Shown: in pieces, positions 54,901 through 62,849 of the stretch | Numbering within the stretch: position 1 is the first letter of the stretch | Layout of the letters: each line of letters begins with the position of its first letter | NCBI GenBank assembly: GCA_946187695.1 | Contig: CAMHSB010000004.1 | Coordinates: forward strand, 40,808 to 104,807 | Origin: an uncultured Bacteroidales bacterium | GTDB lineage: Bacteria > Bacteroidota > Bacteroidia > Bacteroidales > Paludibacteraceae | Direction of reading: 5' to 3' | Length of the DNA: 64,000 nt | The notes under the pieces: model-generated | The model's input: only the letters and a program-made list of their open reading frames with translations | Databases searched by the model: none | Told to the model about the DNA's origin: nothing | Made by a program: the position numbers and the translations under genes

Positions 54901-55551
54901 CACACCGGTGACTTGCTGACGGCCGGTGACATGTATATGTGTGCGAAGGACCTTCGACATAGGGAGCGTATCCGGAGCATTCATGCCAACCCCATAAGCC
55001 CCACCGCTACTCTGCACCCGAATTGCGCAGTCTTGCATCTGTAACGAAGCGAGAGTACCTATGTTCACGGCTGTCACAGCCGCACTCGGCATCATTGAAT
55101 CGCATAGGTTCTCTGCCTCAATATAGATCGAATCAATCGTCACTTGCCCCCTGTTAGCTGACACCGCATAGATACGACCGTTGTAGTTCGTACGCGTCAC
55201 CCATAGACGACCGCCCGGACGAGAGGAAGTGATATGCAAGCTAAGGGTGTCGATACCTAAAGAAAGAAGACTGTTGTTCTGCAAGGTGTCACCCAACGAG
55301 TAGCCGTTCAGGTCCAGAAACAGATTGGTACTAATCGTCTGCGTCTTGGCACCGCCCGGAAAATGAAGGTCGCCCAGTAAGACCATTCGCGCTTCTGTGC
55401 TCTTGTTGGCTTTCGTCAAGGCTGTCTGGAAATCCGTGTATTCGGCTGTGTCCGTGGGCGTGTACAAACGAACCAGCGAAGGCTCATCCGCTATACACCA
55501 TTGTGCAAAGATACACAAAAAGACGGCTATTAGGATATACGTGTTTCTCAT
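51961..55551 (-). CDS. Large exported beta-helix protein with C-terminal tail
   Basis: Secreted protein of 1196 residues. I chose the ATG at 55551 (MRNTYILIAVFLCIFAQWCIA). From about 60 to 660 it shows right-handed beta-helix rungs. A segment is duplicated with an offset of about 204 residues: SLQRCVLSSRGLRPLLAKSI (313) and NLRRCTIQAQGTNPLVARSV (517), both followed by a GNTS/GNAS turn and EDC. The C-terminal part is beta-rich and ends with a divergent version of the shared tail (RAQLIMQDGTIYVQ, then FYTLLGLPIEFIK). Its start is only a few bases after the predicted transcription start. The role is unknown; a surface-exposed passenger is likely. Confidence 0.82.
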   Translation of the reverse strand: MRNTYILIAVFLCIFAQWCIADEPSLVRLYTPTDTAEYTDFQTALTKANKSTEARMVLLGDLHFPGGAKTQTISTNLFLDLNGYSLGDTLQNNSLLSLGIDTLSLHITSSRPGGRLWVTRTNYNGRIYAVSANRGQVTIDSIYIEAENLCDSMMPSAAVTAVNIGTLASLQMQDCAIRVQSSGGAYGVGMNAPDTLPMSKVLRTHIHVTGRQQVTGVLNKGLLEMEDDTVSVQTTFNTCYGYHAYGATASCHMSRCSFTAQAGSITACGAFSQLGDLYAEECVFDASCRMDTATVVTGSSTRAIGAGAGYMTSLQRCVLSSRGLRPLLAKSIHAISGNTSSVLHVEDCELFTEGAEYVYGLTNGSQMQIRNCRVQVDCKNSPTYGIFINNYRDSTIQADARAVIENTHVTCTAKNGAYPVYSNGPVDLIRDTVICRVEQERATAFYAARDTTWQHATHCLFSAEAGYISAYGANMARGYLEATDCSFFSKARQDTAQNKMVDCTVRGVAVSANGGANLRRCTIQAQGTNPLVARSVSGITGNASARLQIEDCTITAQGAENTYGINNGCQLEVARCTIDVRSAGNTAYCINTQAPKEESDTVRVHDCHLKVQAQDKAYVINNNTQAYGRMFFYGGYYSEREYLSKYLPEGYCIYKITSGDEYAAGYHYVIRPISNPGVPVAKLYLNGQLVNTYDRLEDALAYMQFNEGAYTTVVDGSCQLSAGTYYVPDYATLVIANEEGQTSAIGTIAARTPIDNYNRKAFARVEMLDNTSLIVEGVLEVSALQQDGYEIISTVSGATGYGHLHLAPTASIIMESGSHLQAWGYITGTGTISALNGSHIHEFLQLGDWKGGSITYEMFNNRQRVYPITHFFYQNIECPIVYHKGCKAYGSSYMKISSIAATHDDIRIIDNQNSLFVIADTANENSYIHKVYDSLTDRIIWSTSGDVSIDQLNIKHTNPLISNYSLISTKYVLPVSTNTTIRVLSGTLEIAHDVALLPGSEVEITPQAQVHIPDGIRLYVYDVEQWGDYNDKRYYTISYSPSWTSCPRDTNLVSARIVVGGEIAIEGALYTTDSGADIVGCDSVEGRITFVNGAPGDGVIYQLVGIFEDHWYAQQIAMSAALRNADSSYVYTFDADAGDTYIYHEGVWQKPLGTIVEAPVPLSGRAQLIMQDGTIYVQTPDLRFYTLLGLPIEFIK

Positions 55552-55558
55552 TCGGCGG

Positions 55559-55589
55559 CAAAGATAATACTTTTTTTTGATATATGCAA
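55559..55589 (-). promoter_or_regulatory. Promoter of the beta-helix gene
   Basis: Minus strand: TTG at 55589-55587, 20 bases, TATCTTTG at 55566-55559; -33 region TTGCATATATCAA. The ATG at 55551 is about four bases from the predicted transcription start, so the mRNA is nearly leaderless. Confidence 0.85.
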
Positions 55590-55671
55590 AATTTTCTGCC
55601 ATTTTGTCAGTATTTTGTATTCAGGCACAAGATTTGTCCTTCAAAAAGTGGCAAATTAAATACACACAGAT

Positions 55672-57633
55672 ATGAGTAAAGGTAATATTGGGGTAACGAG
55701 TGATAACATCTTCCCCGTCATTAAGAAATTTTTGTATTCCGACCATGAGATCTTCCTCCGTGAATTGATCTCCAATGCCGTCGATGCAACCACCAAACTG
55801 AAGACCCTTTCGTCCGTAGGTGAAGTCAAAGGGGATCTCGGTGACCTGCGCGTACGCGTTTCCATTGATAAAGCGAAGAAAACCCTTACTGTCTCGGATC
55901 ACGGTATCGGCATGACCGCCGAAGAGGTGGACAAGTACATCAACCAAATTGCATTCTCCGGCGCAGAGGAGTTCCTCAACCAATACAAGGACAAAACGGA
56001 AGCCATCATCGGGCATTTCGGTCTTGGTTTCTATTCCGCTTTCATGGTCAGCAAGAAAGTGGAGATCTTCTCGCAGTCCTACAAAGAGGACGCAAAAGCT
56101 GTGCACTGGAGTTGTGAGGGTAATCCCGAATACACGATGGAGGACACGATCAAGTCCGAGCGCGGAACGGATATCGTGCTGCATATCGACGATGAGTTTA
56201 GTCAGTATCTAGAAGACGCCACGATCGAAGGGCTGCTTAAGAAATACTGCAAGTTCCTGCCCGTCGAGATCGCTTTCGGTAAGAAGAAAGAATGGAAAGA
56301 CGGCAAAGAAGTCGAACTCGACGAAGAGAACATTATCAATGATATCAACCCTGCATGGACGCGCAAACCTGCCGACCTCAAGGACGAGGATTATGACAAG
56401 TTCTATCATGAACTCTATCCGACCCAGATGGACGAGCCGCTCTTCCATATCCACCTCAATGTGGATTATCCGTTCAACCTCACGGGTATCTTGTACTTCC
56501 CGAAGATCAAGTCCAACCTCGATGTACACCGCAATAAGATTCAACTCTATTGCAACCAGGTTTACGTCACCGATGAGGTGGAGAATATCGTACCGAAGTA
56601 CCTGACGCTCTTGCACGGCGTCATCGACAGTCCGGATATCCCGCTCAACGTCAGCCGTTCATACCTGCAATCGGACAATAACGTCAAGAAGATCAGCGGA
56701 TACATCACCAAGAAGGTAGCCGACAAACTCGCCGAACTATACAAAGCCGACAAGGAAGACTTCGCAAAGAAATGGGACGACATTAAGATGTTCATCCAGT
56801 TCGGTATGCTGACCGATGAGAAGTTCTACGAGAAAGCGAAAGATTTCGCGCTCTACAAGAACCTCGACGGCAAGTACGCTACCTTGGAGGAATACAAGGC
56901 GCAGGTGAAGGACGCGCAGACCGACAAGGACGGTAACCTCGTGCTTCTCTACACCAACGACCCCGACGCGCACTATACCTATATAGAGCGCGCGAAAGCG
57001 AAGGGCTATGACGTACTGCTGATGGACGGCGAGCTGGATGTACACGCCATGTCGCAGGCGGAGCAGAAGAGCGAGGAAGGCAAGCTTCGGTTCGTGCGCA
57101 TCGACTCAGACACCATCGAGAACCTCATCCGCAAGGAGGAAACAGCCAAGGATACTTTCTCCGACGAGCAGAAAGAGGGACTGCGCAAGGCGTTCGAGGG
57201 CTTGCTGCCGAGCGCCGAAGACAAGCTGCGTTATTTCGTCACCTGCGAGGCGGCTGCAGCAGATGCGCTGCCAGTCTTCCTGACCCAGAACGAGTTCATG
57301 CGCCGTATGAAAGAGATGTCCGCACACCAGCAGGGAATGTCCTTCTACGGCCAGATGCCCGACCAGTACAACCTCGTCATCAACACCGCGCACCCGCTCA
57401 TCCAGGAGCTCGTGGCAAAAGAGACGAGCGAGCAGGTAGAGGAAGAGGTCGAGAAGAAAGCAGAGAAAGAAGGCGAGGAGCCTAAAAAAGAGACCGTCAT
57501 CAAGACGGTCTGCAAGTTAGAGGGTGAGGATGAGCGCATCAAACAACTCATCGACATAGCCCTTCTCGCCTCCGGTCAACTGAAAGGCGAAGCGCTCGCC
57601 AAGTTTGTCAACCGGTCGGTAGAACTGCTTTAA
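55672..57633 (+). CDS. htpG: Hsp90 chaperone HtpG
   Basis: ATP-dependent chaperone, 653 residues. The GHKL ATPase domain opens with SDNIFPVIKKFLYSDHEIF and RELISNAVDATTKLK, followed by VSDHGIGMTAEEV, GAEEFL and HFGLGFYSAFMVS; the middle and C-terminal domains follow with normal length. A charged stretch near residues 590-620 (EEEVEKKAEKEGEEPKKE) is unusual in its acidity. It overlaps the convergent clpP stop by four bases. No promoter box of the local kind was found ahead of it. Confidence 0.97.
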   Translation: MSKGNIGVTSDNIFPVIKKFLYSDHEIFLRELISNAVDATTKLKTLSSVGEVKGDLGDLRVRVSIDKAKKTLTVSDHGIGMTAEEVDKYINQIAFSGAEEFLNQYKDKTEAIIGHFGLGFYSAFMVSKKVEIFSQSYKEDAKAVHWSCEGNPEYTMEDTIKSERGTDIVLHIDDEFSQYLEDATIEGLLKKYCKFLPVEIAFGKKKEWKDGKEVELDEENIINDINPAWTRKPADLKDEDYDKFYHELYPTQMDEPLFHIHLNVDYPFNLTGILYFPKIKSNLDVHRNKIQLYCNQVYVTDEVENIVPKYLTLLHGVIDSPDIPLNVSRSYLQSDNNVKKISGYITKKVADKLAELYKADKEDFAKKWDDIKMFIQFGMLTDEKFYEKAKDFALYKNLDGKYATLEEYKAQVKDAQTDKDGNLVLLYTNDPDAHYTYIERAKAKGYDVLLMDGELDVHAMSQAEQKSEEGKLRFVRIDSDTIENLIRKEETAKDTFSDEQKEGLRKAFEGLLPSAEDKLRYFVTCEAAAADALPVFLTQNEFMRRMKEMSAHQQGMSFYGQMPDQYNLVINTAHPLIQELVAKETSEQVEEEVEKKAEKEGEEPKKETVIKTVCKLEGEDERIKQLIDIALLASGQLKGEALAKFVNRSVELL

Positions 57634-58229
57634 GCAATCACGGAGTCGAGGAAGCCCATCGAGATGGCTTCTTCGGCTTTCATCCATTTGTCACGATCGC
57701 AGAGCGCCTCGATTTGGTCAATGCTCTGACCGCTGTTCTCGGCGAGGATCTTGTACAAATCTTGTTTCAGGCTTTCCATTTCTTTGAGGTGGATAGCCTG
57801 ATCTTTGAATGTGGAGTAGCCGATGCCGGAGCTGGGTTGATGGATCATGAACCGCGAGTAGGGCAGGGCGTTACGATGACCTTTCTCTCCGCTCGAAGCA
57901 ATCACGGCGCCCATCGAGGCAGCCAGACCCAAGACGGTCGTATAGACCGGCGATTTGATGAACCGCATCACGGAGATCAGCTCCAGGCCCGAATAGACCT
58001 CGCCGCCCTGTGAGTTGATGTACAGGTTGATCGGGTCGTGGTTCACGGAGTCTAAGAACAGCAGCTGGGCTACCAGTGTGTCCATGTTATCGCCTACTAC
58101 CTCTCCGCTCAGGAATAGGATTCGGTCCATCATCAACCGGCTGAAGACATCCAGTTGGGTGATATTCAACTGCCGCTCCTCAATGATATACGGGTTGAAT
58201 AATCGGTTGTCAATCTTGTTCTCTTTCAT
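57630..58229 (-). CDS. clpP: ATP-dependent Clp protease proteolytic subunit
   Basis: Serine peptidase subunit that works with ClpX/ClpA in the cytoplasm, 199 residues. The catalytic serine is in GLAASMGAVIASSG, the histidine in SRFMIHQPSSG and the aspartate in CDRDKWMKAEEAI. It is convergent with htpG, sharing four bases at the stops. It is preceded by an 8-bp tandem tract in the gap to the M24 peptidase. There is no clpX here. Confidence 0.96.
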   Translation of the reverse strand: MKENKIDNRLFNPYIIEERQLNITQLDVFSRLMMDRILFLSGEVVGDNMDTLVAQLLFLDSVNHDPINLYINSQGGEVYSGLELISVMRFIKSPVYTTVLGLAASMGAVIASSGEKGHRNALPYSRFMIHQPSSGIGYSTFKDQAIHLKEMESLKQDLYKILAENSGQSIDQIEALCDRDKWMKAEEAISMGFLDSVIA

Positions 58230-58237
58230 ATCTATTT

Positions 58238-58273
58238 CAAATTATCAAATCTTCAAATTATCAAATTTCCAAT
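58238..58273. repeat. 8-bp tandem tract overlapping a gene end
   Basis: Units CAAATTAT, CAAATCTT, CAAATTAT, CAAATTTC, period 8 bp. The rightmost unit lies inside the 58261 gene and encodes its last residues and stop. Confidence 0.82.
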
Positions 58274-60039
58274 GCCTTGCATTTCTTTGCGAGGTACTTC
58301 CGCTCCTCTTCGTTCAGGAGCGGGCTGACCTCTTTATAGACGCGTACGTGGTAGGCGTTGAGCCAGTCGATCTCGTCCTCCGTCATCATCGACATCTCGA
58401 TGAGGTTGGTGTCGTAGAAACAGAGGGTCAGCGTCTCGAACGCCAGCCACTCGTCTTCGGTGGTCGTGGCCTTCGTTTGTTTCGCCGGAATGACGGTGAT
58501 CAGGTTCTCCGTGCGGATACCCCATTTGCCGGTGCGGTAGATACCCGGCTCGTCGGAGATGATATGTCCGATTTCCAGCGGAGTGGGGTTATTGTCCGTA
58601 CGTACGTTCTGCGGACCCTCGTGGCAGCCCAAGAAATGACCTACACCGTGCCCTGTACCGTGACCGAAGGTGATACCGGCTTCCCACATATACTGCTTGG
58701 CCAGCGCGTCCAACTGATTGCCCCTCGTGCCGCGCGGGAAACGGGCTCTCAGTAAGGCTATGTGACCTTTCAGCACGTACGTATAATCCAACTTGGCTTG
58801 CTGCGGGATACGTCCGCCGAGCCATATAGTTCGAGTTATATCCGTCGTGCCGTCCAGGTACTGACCACCCGAATCGAGCAACAACATGCCTTCCGGTTTC
58901 ACCTCCGCGCAGTTGTCCTTGGTCGCGGCATAGTGCACGATAGCGCCGTTGCCCTTATAGCCGGCGATTGTACCGAAACTCTCCTCCACGAAGTTCTCTC
59001 CCATCATGCGGAACTCGTGCAGTTTCTCCATTAAGTTCCACTCGGTTTGAGTTTGTCCGTTCGCGAAAGCCTCTTCCTCCAGCCACATAAAGAACCGCGT
59101 CAGCGCTACGCAGTCCTGCCGCATAGCTATCCGTTCGCCTTCCAGCTCAACCGCATTCTTCTTTGCTTTATCGATCAGGATGGGCGACTTTGCATTGATC
59201 TTTTGGCAGCCTTCTGGAATGGCCTCAAACAGCGCCTCATTCACCCGCGCACCGTCATACAATACTGTTCCGTTGAGGCTCTTGATATAATCGAACACCG
59301 CCTCGTACGGCTTGACTTCCACATTATTGAAATCGAGGTAGTTCTGTGCCGGCGAATCGATCTTGTTGCCGTCCACAAACAGCGTACATTTGTCCGCTTC
59401 GAGTACCACGTACGAGATCACCACCGGGTTGTACTCCACGTCATTGCCGCGGATGTTGAGCAACCATGCAATCTCATCGAGCGCGCTGATGATCATAGCG
59501 TCCGCTTTCTTCTTCGCCAGTTGTTCGCGCATTCTCGCGAGCTTTGATTCTACGCTCTCTCCTGCGAAATCGGCAGAGTAGGGGTATAACTTATCCTGCG
59601 GAATAGCGGGACGACCTTCCGTCCAGAGCGGCTTGATGAGGTCGATGCTCTTGAGCGCAATCTTCTCGCTCCATTCCTTATAGTCATTCACGCTGAACAT
59701 CTCCGGATTAACACCCACCGGACCTTGTGCATTGTCTGCGAGCCAATCTATGATCTTCGGACAATCCACATCGCTCTCCCGCATTAACTCGATCGTCGAG
59801 TCCTTGAGTTCGATGCCTGCTTGCAGGTAATAGCGGCTGTCGGTCCAAAGCAGTGCTTTGTCCATCGTTACCACCATCGTACCGGCTTCGCCGGAGAACC
59901 CGCTCAACCACTGCATCTCGCACCAGTGACTTGCCATATACTCGCTTGCGTGCGGGTCATTGCCCGGCACCACATAAGCAGCCAATCCGTGCTCTTTCAT
60001 CATTCCGCGTATCGCGGCCAAACGTTCACGTACATTCAT
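58261..60039 (-). CDS. Xaa-Pro aminopeptidase, M24B
   Basis: Cytoplasmic metallopeptidase removing N-terminal residues next to proline, 592 residues, three-domain type. I chose the ATG at 60039 (MNVRERLAAIRGMMKEHGLA), since the frame continues upstream into the promoter. The metal-binding region reads LLLDSGGQYLDGTTDITRTI (the two aspartates), FGHGTGHGVGHFLGCHEGPQ (histidine) and ISDEPGIYRTGKWGIRTEN (glutamates). The last codons come from an 8-bp repeat tract. Confidence 0.95.
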   Translation of the reverse strand: MNVRERLAAIRGMMKEHGLAAYVVPGNDPHASEYMASHWCEMQWLSGFSGEAGTMVVTMDKALLWTDSRYYLQAGIELKDSTIELMRESDVDCPKIIDWLADNAQGPVGVNPEMFSVNDYKEWSEKIALKSIDLIKPLWTEGRPAIPQDKLYPYSADFAGESVESKLARMREQLAKKKADAMIISALDEIAWLLNIRGNDVEYNPVVISYVVLEADKCTLFVDGNKIDSPAQNYLDFNNVEVKPYEAVFDYIKSLNGTVLYDGARVNEALFEAIPEGCQKINAKSPILIDKAKKNAVELEGERIAMRQDCVALTRFFMWLEEEAFANGQTQTEWNLMEKLHEFRMMGENFVEESFGTIAGYKGNGAIVHYAATKDNCAEVKPEGMLLLDSGGQYLDGTTDITRTIWLGGRIPQQAKLDYTYVLKGHIALLRARFPRGTRGNQLDALAKQYMWEAGITFGHGTGHGVGHFLGCHEGPQNVRTDNNPTPLEIGHIISDEPGIYRTGKWGIRTENLITVIPAKQTKATTTEDEWLAFETLTLCFYDTNLIEMSMMTEDEIDWLNAYHVRVYKEVSPLLNEEERKYLAKKCKALEI

Positions 60040-60060
60040 ATTCAAACGAAATTTTGCGTG

Positions 60061-60091
60061 CAAAATTAGTATTTTTTTTTCAATTATGCAA
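60061..60091 (-). promoter_or_regulatory. Promoter of the aminopeptidase gene
   Basis: Minus strand: TTG at 60091-60089, 20 bases, TAATTTTG at 60068-60061; -33 region TTGCATAATTGAA. The leader is about 15 bases. Confidence 0.82.
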
Positions 60092-60117
60092 ATTTTTTTG
60101 CAATTTTTCATTTTCTC

Positions 60118-60148
60118 TTGCATATTTCAAAATTTCTTTGTACCTTTG
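60118..60148 (+). promoter_or_regulatory. Promoter of the exported protein/protease pair
   Basis: TTG at 60118-60120, 20 bases, TACCTTTG at 60141-60148; -33 region TTGCATATTTCAA. It is back-to-back with the aminopeptidase promoter. Confidence 0.85.
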
Positions 60149-60226
60149 CCCCCGCAAAGGTTTGGATAACAATTATACAATAAAACATAATGGAGAGAGC
60201 CGAAAATCCGATAAAGAGTAGGCACA

Positions 60227-60970
60227 ATGAACAAAATGAAAAAGAGATTGTTATTTATTTTGAGTATCCTGCTATTAAGCGTGGCAGGCCGGGCGCAGTT
60301 CTTTACTCAGATGAATTTGTTGACTCCTCATTATTATCCGGGTGAAATATATTTCACAGATGGACATTATGAGGCGTACGACGAGATCGAGTTACCCCGC
60401 GTAGGCAAAAGCAAAATTGGTGTCAAAAAGACCGCAGAAGACAAAGGCCACACCGATATCGAAGCAATTGACATTGTAGGCATAAAGATCTGGCATAAAA
60501 ATTTTCCGGATAAAGTGCATGTGCTGTACTATGTACATGCAAAAAAGATGTATATGCACGATGAAAATCAATGGGGGAATCCGATTTATGCCAATGCATG
60601 GGGAGTGCTTTACCAATGCGAGATGAACTACCAAATGAACAAAAAGACAGGTGATCTGGATTTTGTTAAGTTTGTCGGTGGCAATGGTCCAGACACCCCT
60701 ACGCTCTTTTATCTGAAACGGCCGGAATGGGATCAAGCCCAACTAATCATGGTGAACGGCGCAATGATTCCGAAAAAGAAAGCGGCAGAGTACTTCAGCG
60801 ATAATGCAGCTATCTACGAAGGCGTCAAGTCGGGTAAACTAAAAGCAGATGATATCGAATATATCATGGACGAGATGGCAGGCGGTAAGCCGGCAGACGA
60901 ATCCGTTCTATCCATTCCTGAGGCACAAACAGACTCCGTTCCCAATGGTGTAGTTGGTGATGATGAGTAA
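60227..60970 (+). CDS. Exported protein paired with the protease-barrel gene
   Basis: Exported protein of 247 residues; start at 60227 (MNKMKKRLLFILSILLLSVA) or nine bases later. The mature part is beta-rich with YYPGEIYFTDGHYEAYDEIE and MYMHDENQWGNPIYANAWG, and an alpha-helical end with EYIMDEMAGGKPADESV. No recognised family. It is 12 bases from the protease gene under one promoter, so the two may act together, for example as substrate or modulator. Confidence 0.75.
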   Translation: MNKMKKRLLFILSILLLSVAGRAQFFTQMNLLTPHYYPGEIYFTDGHYEAYDEIELPRVGKSKIGVKKTAEDKGHTDIEAIDIVGIKIWHKNFPDKVHVLYYVHAKKMYMHDENQWGNPIYANAWGVLYQCEMNYQMNKKTGDLDFVKFVGGNGPDTPTLFYLKRPEWDQAQLIMVNGAMIPKKKAAEYFSDNAAIYEGVKSGKLKADDIEYIMDEMAGGKPADESVLSIPEAQTDSVPNGVVGDDE

Positions 60971-60982
60971 TATTGACATTCT

Positions 60983-62482
60983 ATGAGACGTATAATTTGT
61001 TTGGCCGCGTTGTGGCTCTGCATAGCTCAAACTATATCAGCACAAGGACTTCGATACAGCGTGTGTATCGTTGAACCGGAGTTCTCAGATACGGACAAAG
61101 CCCTTATGAGTGATTACTCGTTGTACATGGCGCGCGCCGGAATGCAAAGCGCGTCACGTGCTTTGGGTGCCTATAAGAATGAAGGAACATATGGATCCGG
61201 CGTTGTGGTAACGCACGAAGGTAACAAATATGTGCTCACCAACCTGCATGTGATCGGATATGCCAAACAGGCGACCCTTATATTCCAACTGCATGAGAAA
61301 ACAGTTCGTTATCCGCATTGTAGCGTGAGTCATATCGGTTTATCTTCTGATTTGGCAGCCATAGAGTTACCCGCCGAATCAGAGATGATCGCTTTGCCGC
61401 TATATACGGGCAATATAGATGATGATCTGGCAATTGTAGCAGCGGGTTTCCCGGAACTGGCCGGTAAACCGTCATGGCAGTTAACACGTGGCTCTATTTC
61501 GAATGCCCGCGTGGACATCGACAACCGAGATCGGGCTACAAGAATTATCCAACACACTGCCTCTATTGACCCCGGAAGTAGCGGAGGGCCGCTGCTATAT
61601 AAAAACGAGAAAGGCAAATACGAAATTTTAGGCATCAATACTTGGAAAGCTTTTTACCGCGAGGGAGTGGGATTAGCGATCGGGAAAGAAGACGTGGAAG
61701 CGTTCATGGGTTCGATGTCGGCGCCTTCCGTGCATATTGATAACGCGTTTGAAACATTATGTACCACTTCTGGAGAAGAGTGGTTGTACATCTTCCGCCA
61801 CTTTCCGGATTCTACACAAAAATCCATCAAATCTATGGACTGGCGTTTGCCTTTGGATCAAGCTATTCGTGTATTAGTTGTTCGTGACAGTCTGATACAA
61901 TCTGACAGCAAAAAAGCGAAACACTATGACAACAAGGCTTCGCATATTATCAAAGATCTTGATCATAGGAGACACGTGAGATTGGTGTACGATAACTACC
62001 TCGGAATGAATCAGCAGGCAGGGGCTCAATTCGGTTTTGAGTGGTTGGGATATATCGCCACCGGTGTCCAGGTTACAGCCCTCATTGCGCAGCCTATGAC
62101 CGAAGACCCGGTAACTGGTGCCAAATTGGGGTATGAGACGCGCGCCGGAGCTATGTTCGGACTGTATGTCGGTGGACAAATCCCTATTGCCATAGGCAAA
62201 CATATCCTTGTTCCGAGAATCACCCAAAGCGCTGGTGCAGGCCCGATGAAAACCGGTAATATATATGGAGGTTTTGCGATTATTACCGATACCCGTGCTG
62301 GCTTGGACTGGCGTATTCCGTTTGATCCCTGCGATCTGATTCTTGGTCTACATTATGACATGAATTGGCTGTGGACGAAAGATAAACTTTATAAGGCACC
62401 CTATAAAGCGGCCGCCGACCGTGAATCTTTCAACCAATATCTGCAGCATGGTATCGGCCTTACAATCGGTATTGGTTGGTGA
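60983..62482 (+). CDS. Trypsin-like serine protease fused to an outer-membrane beta-barrel-like domain
   Basis: Exported protein of 499 residues with signal peptide MRRIICLAALWLCIAQTISA. Residues about 60-250 form a trypsin/HtrA-type protease with the catalytic triad in VLTNLHVIG (His), GLSSDLAAIELP (Asp) and DPGSSGGPLLY (Ser). There is no PDZ domain. After a linker (about 290-350) the C-terminal part has alternating strands (GAQFGFEWLGYIATGVQVTA, GLYVGGQIPIAIGKHILVPR) and ends GIGLTIGIGW, like a beta-barrel membrane domain. The family of the C-terminal part is not certain. The terminator downstream contains the next promoter's -33 box. Confidence 0.8.
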   Translation: MRRIICLAALWLCIAQTISAQGLRYSVCIVEPEFSDTDKALMSDYSLYMARAGMQSASRALGAYKNEGTYGSGVVVTHEGNKYVLTNLHVIGYAKQATLIFQLHEKTVRYPHCSVSHIGLSSDLAAIELPAESEMIALPLYTGNIDDDLAIVAAGFPELAGKPSWQLTRGSISNARVDIDNRDRATRIIQHTASIDPGSSGGPLLYKNEKGKYEILGINTWKAFYREGVGLAIGKEDVEAFMGSMSAPSVHIDNAFETLCTTSGEEWLYIFRHFPDSTQKSIKSMDWRLPLDQAIRVLVVRDSLIQSDSKKAKHYDNKASHIIKDLDHRRHVRLVYDNYLGMNQQAGAQFGFEWLGYIATGVQVTALIAQPMTEDPVTGAKLGYETRAGAMFGLYVGGQIPIAIGKHILVPRITQSAGAGPMKTGNIYGGFAIITDTRAGLDWRIPFDPCDLILGLHYDMNWLWTKDKLYKAPYKAAADRESFNQYLQHGIGLTIGIGW

Positions 62483-62494
62483 GACTGTTGATGC

Positions 62495-62540
62495 CACCCG
62501 CACTTACACCCGCACTTACACCCTCACTTACACCCTCACA
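62495..62540. repeat. 12-bp tandem tract
   Basis: Units CACCCGCACTTA (twice) and CACCCTCACTTA, period 12 bp, after the protease stop. Confidence 0.85.
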
Positions 62541-62580
62541 GGGCAAAAGGTAAGGTAAGGAAAATATATAAAAATACGCA

Positions 62581-62615
62581 AAAAGTCGGCATATATTTGC
62601 ATATGTCGATTTTTT
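62581..62615 (+). terminator. Terminator-like hairpin with an embedded -33 box
   Basis: TCGGCATAT and ATATGTCGA pair (9 bp, one G-U), loop ATTTGC, then six T. The loop TTTG is also the -33 of a promoter (62597-62627). Confidence 0.75.
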
Positions 62616-62627
62616 GTTGTAAATTTG
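62597..62627 (+). promoter_or_regulatory. Orphan promoter
   Basis: TTG at 62597-62599, 20 bases, TAAATTTG at 62620-62627. No open frame follows within about 220 bases until the next promoter, only repeats. It may drive a small RNA. Confidence 0.7.
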
Positions 62628-62645
62628 CAGCGGATTAAAGGAGCG

Positions 62646-62728
62646 GAACGACGGTCGAACGACAGTCAAGCGACGGTGAAGCGACAGTCAAAGCCAATGT
62701 GAAGCCAATGTCGACCCGAAAACAAGCC
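62646..62728. repeat. 11-bp tandem tract
   Basis: Units CGGTCGAACGA, CAGTCAAGCGA, CGGTGAAGCGA, CAGTCAAAGCC, AATGTGAAGCC and so on, period 11 bp, immediately downstream of the orphan promoter. Confidence 0.85.
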
Positions 62729-62746
62729 AAAAATAATGTACAATAC

Positions 62747-62772
62747 TATATTATATATTTATATATAATATA
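62747..62772. repeat. AT-rich perfect inverted repeat
   Basis: Arms of 12 bp (TATATTATATAT and ATATATAATATA) with a two-base loop, following the 11-bp tract. It parallels the palindrome at 24502-24526, also next to an 11-bp tract. Confidence 0.8.
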
Positions 62773-62849
62773 CTTTCTATAATCACTTTTGGCACAAATA
62801 TGTAATTACATCCCTTTGAACAATAAATTGTGATTTTTGATCCTTTTAT

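Noticed and set aside
55590..55671. htpG promoter of the local type
   Set aside because: Only TATTTTG is found, one base short of the -7 form, and no fitting -33 box; a heat-shock promoter of another type may exist.
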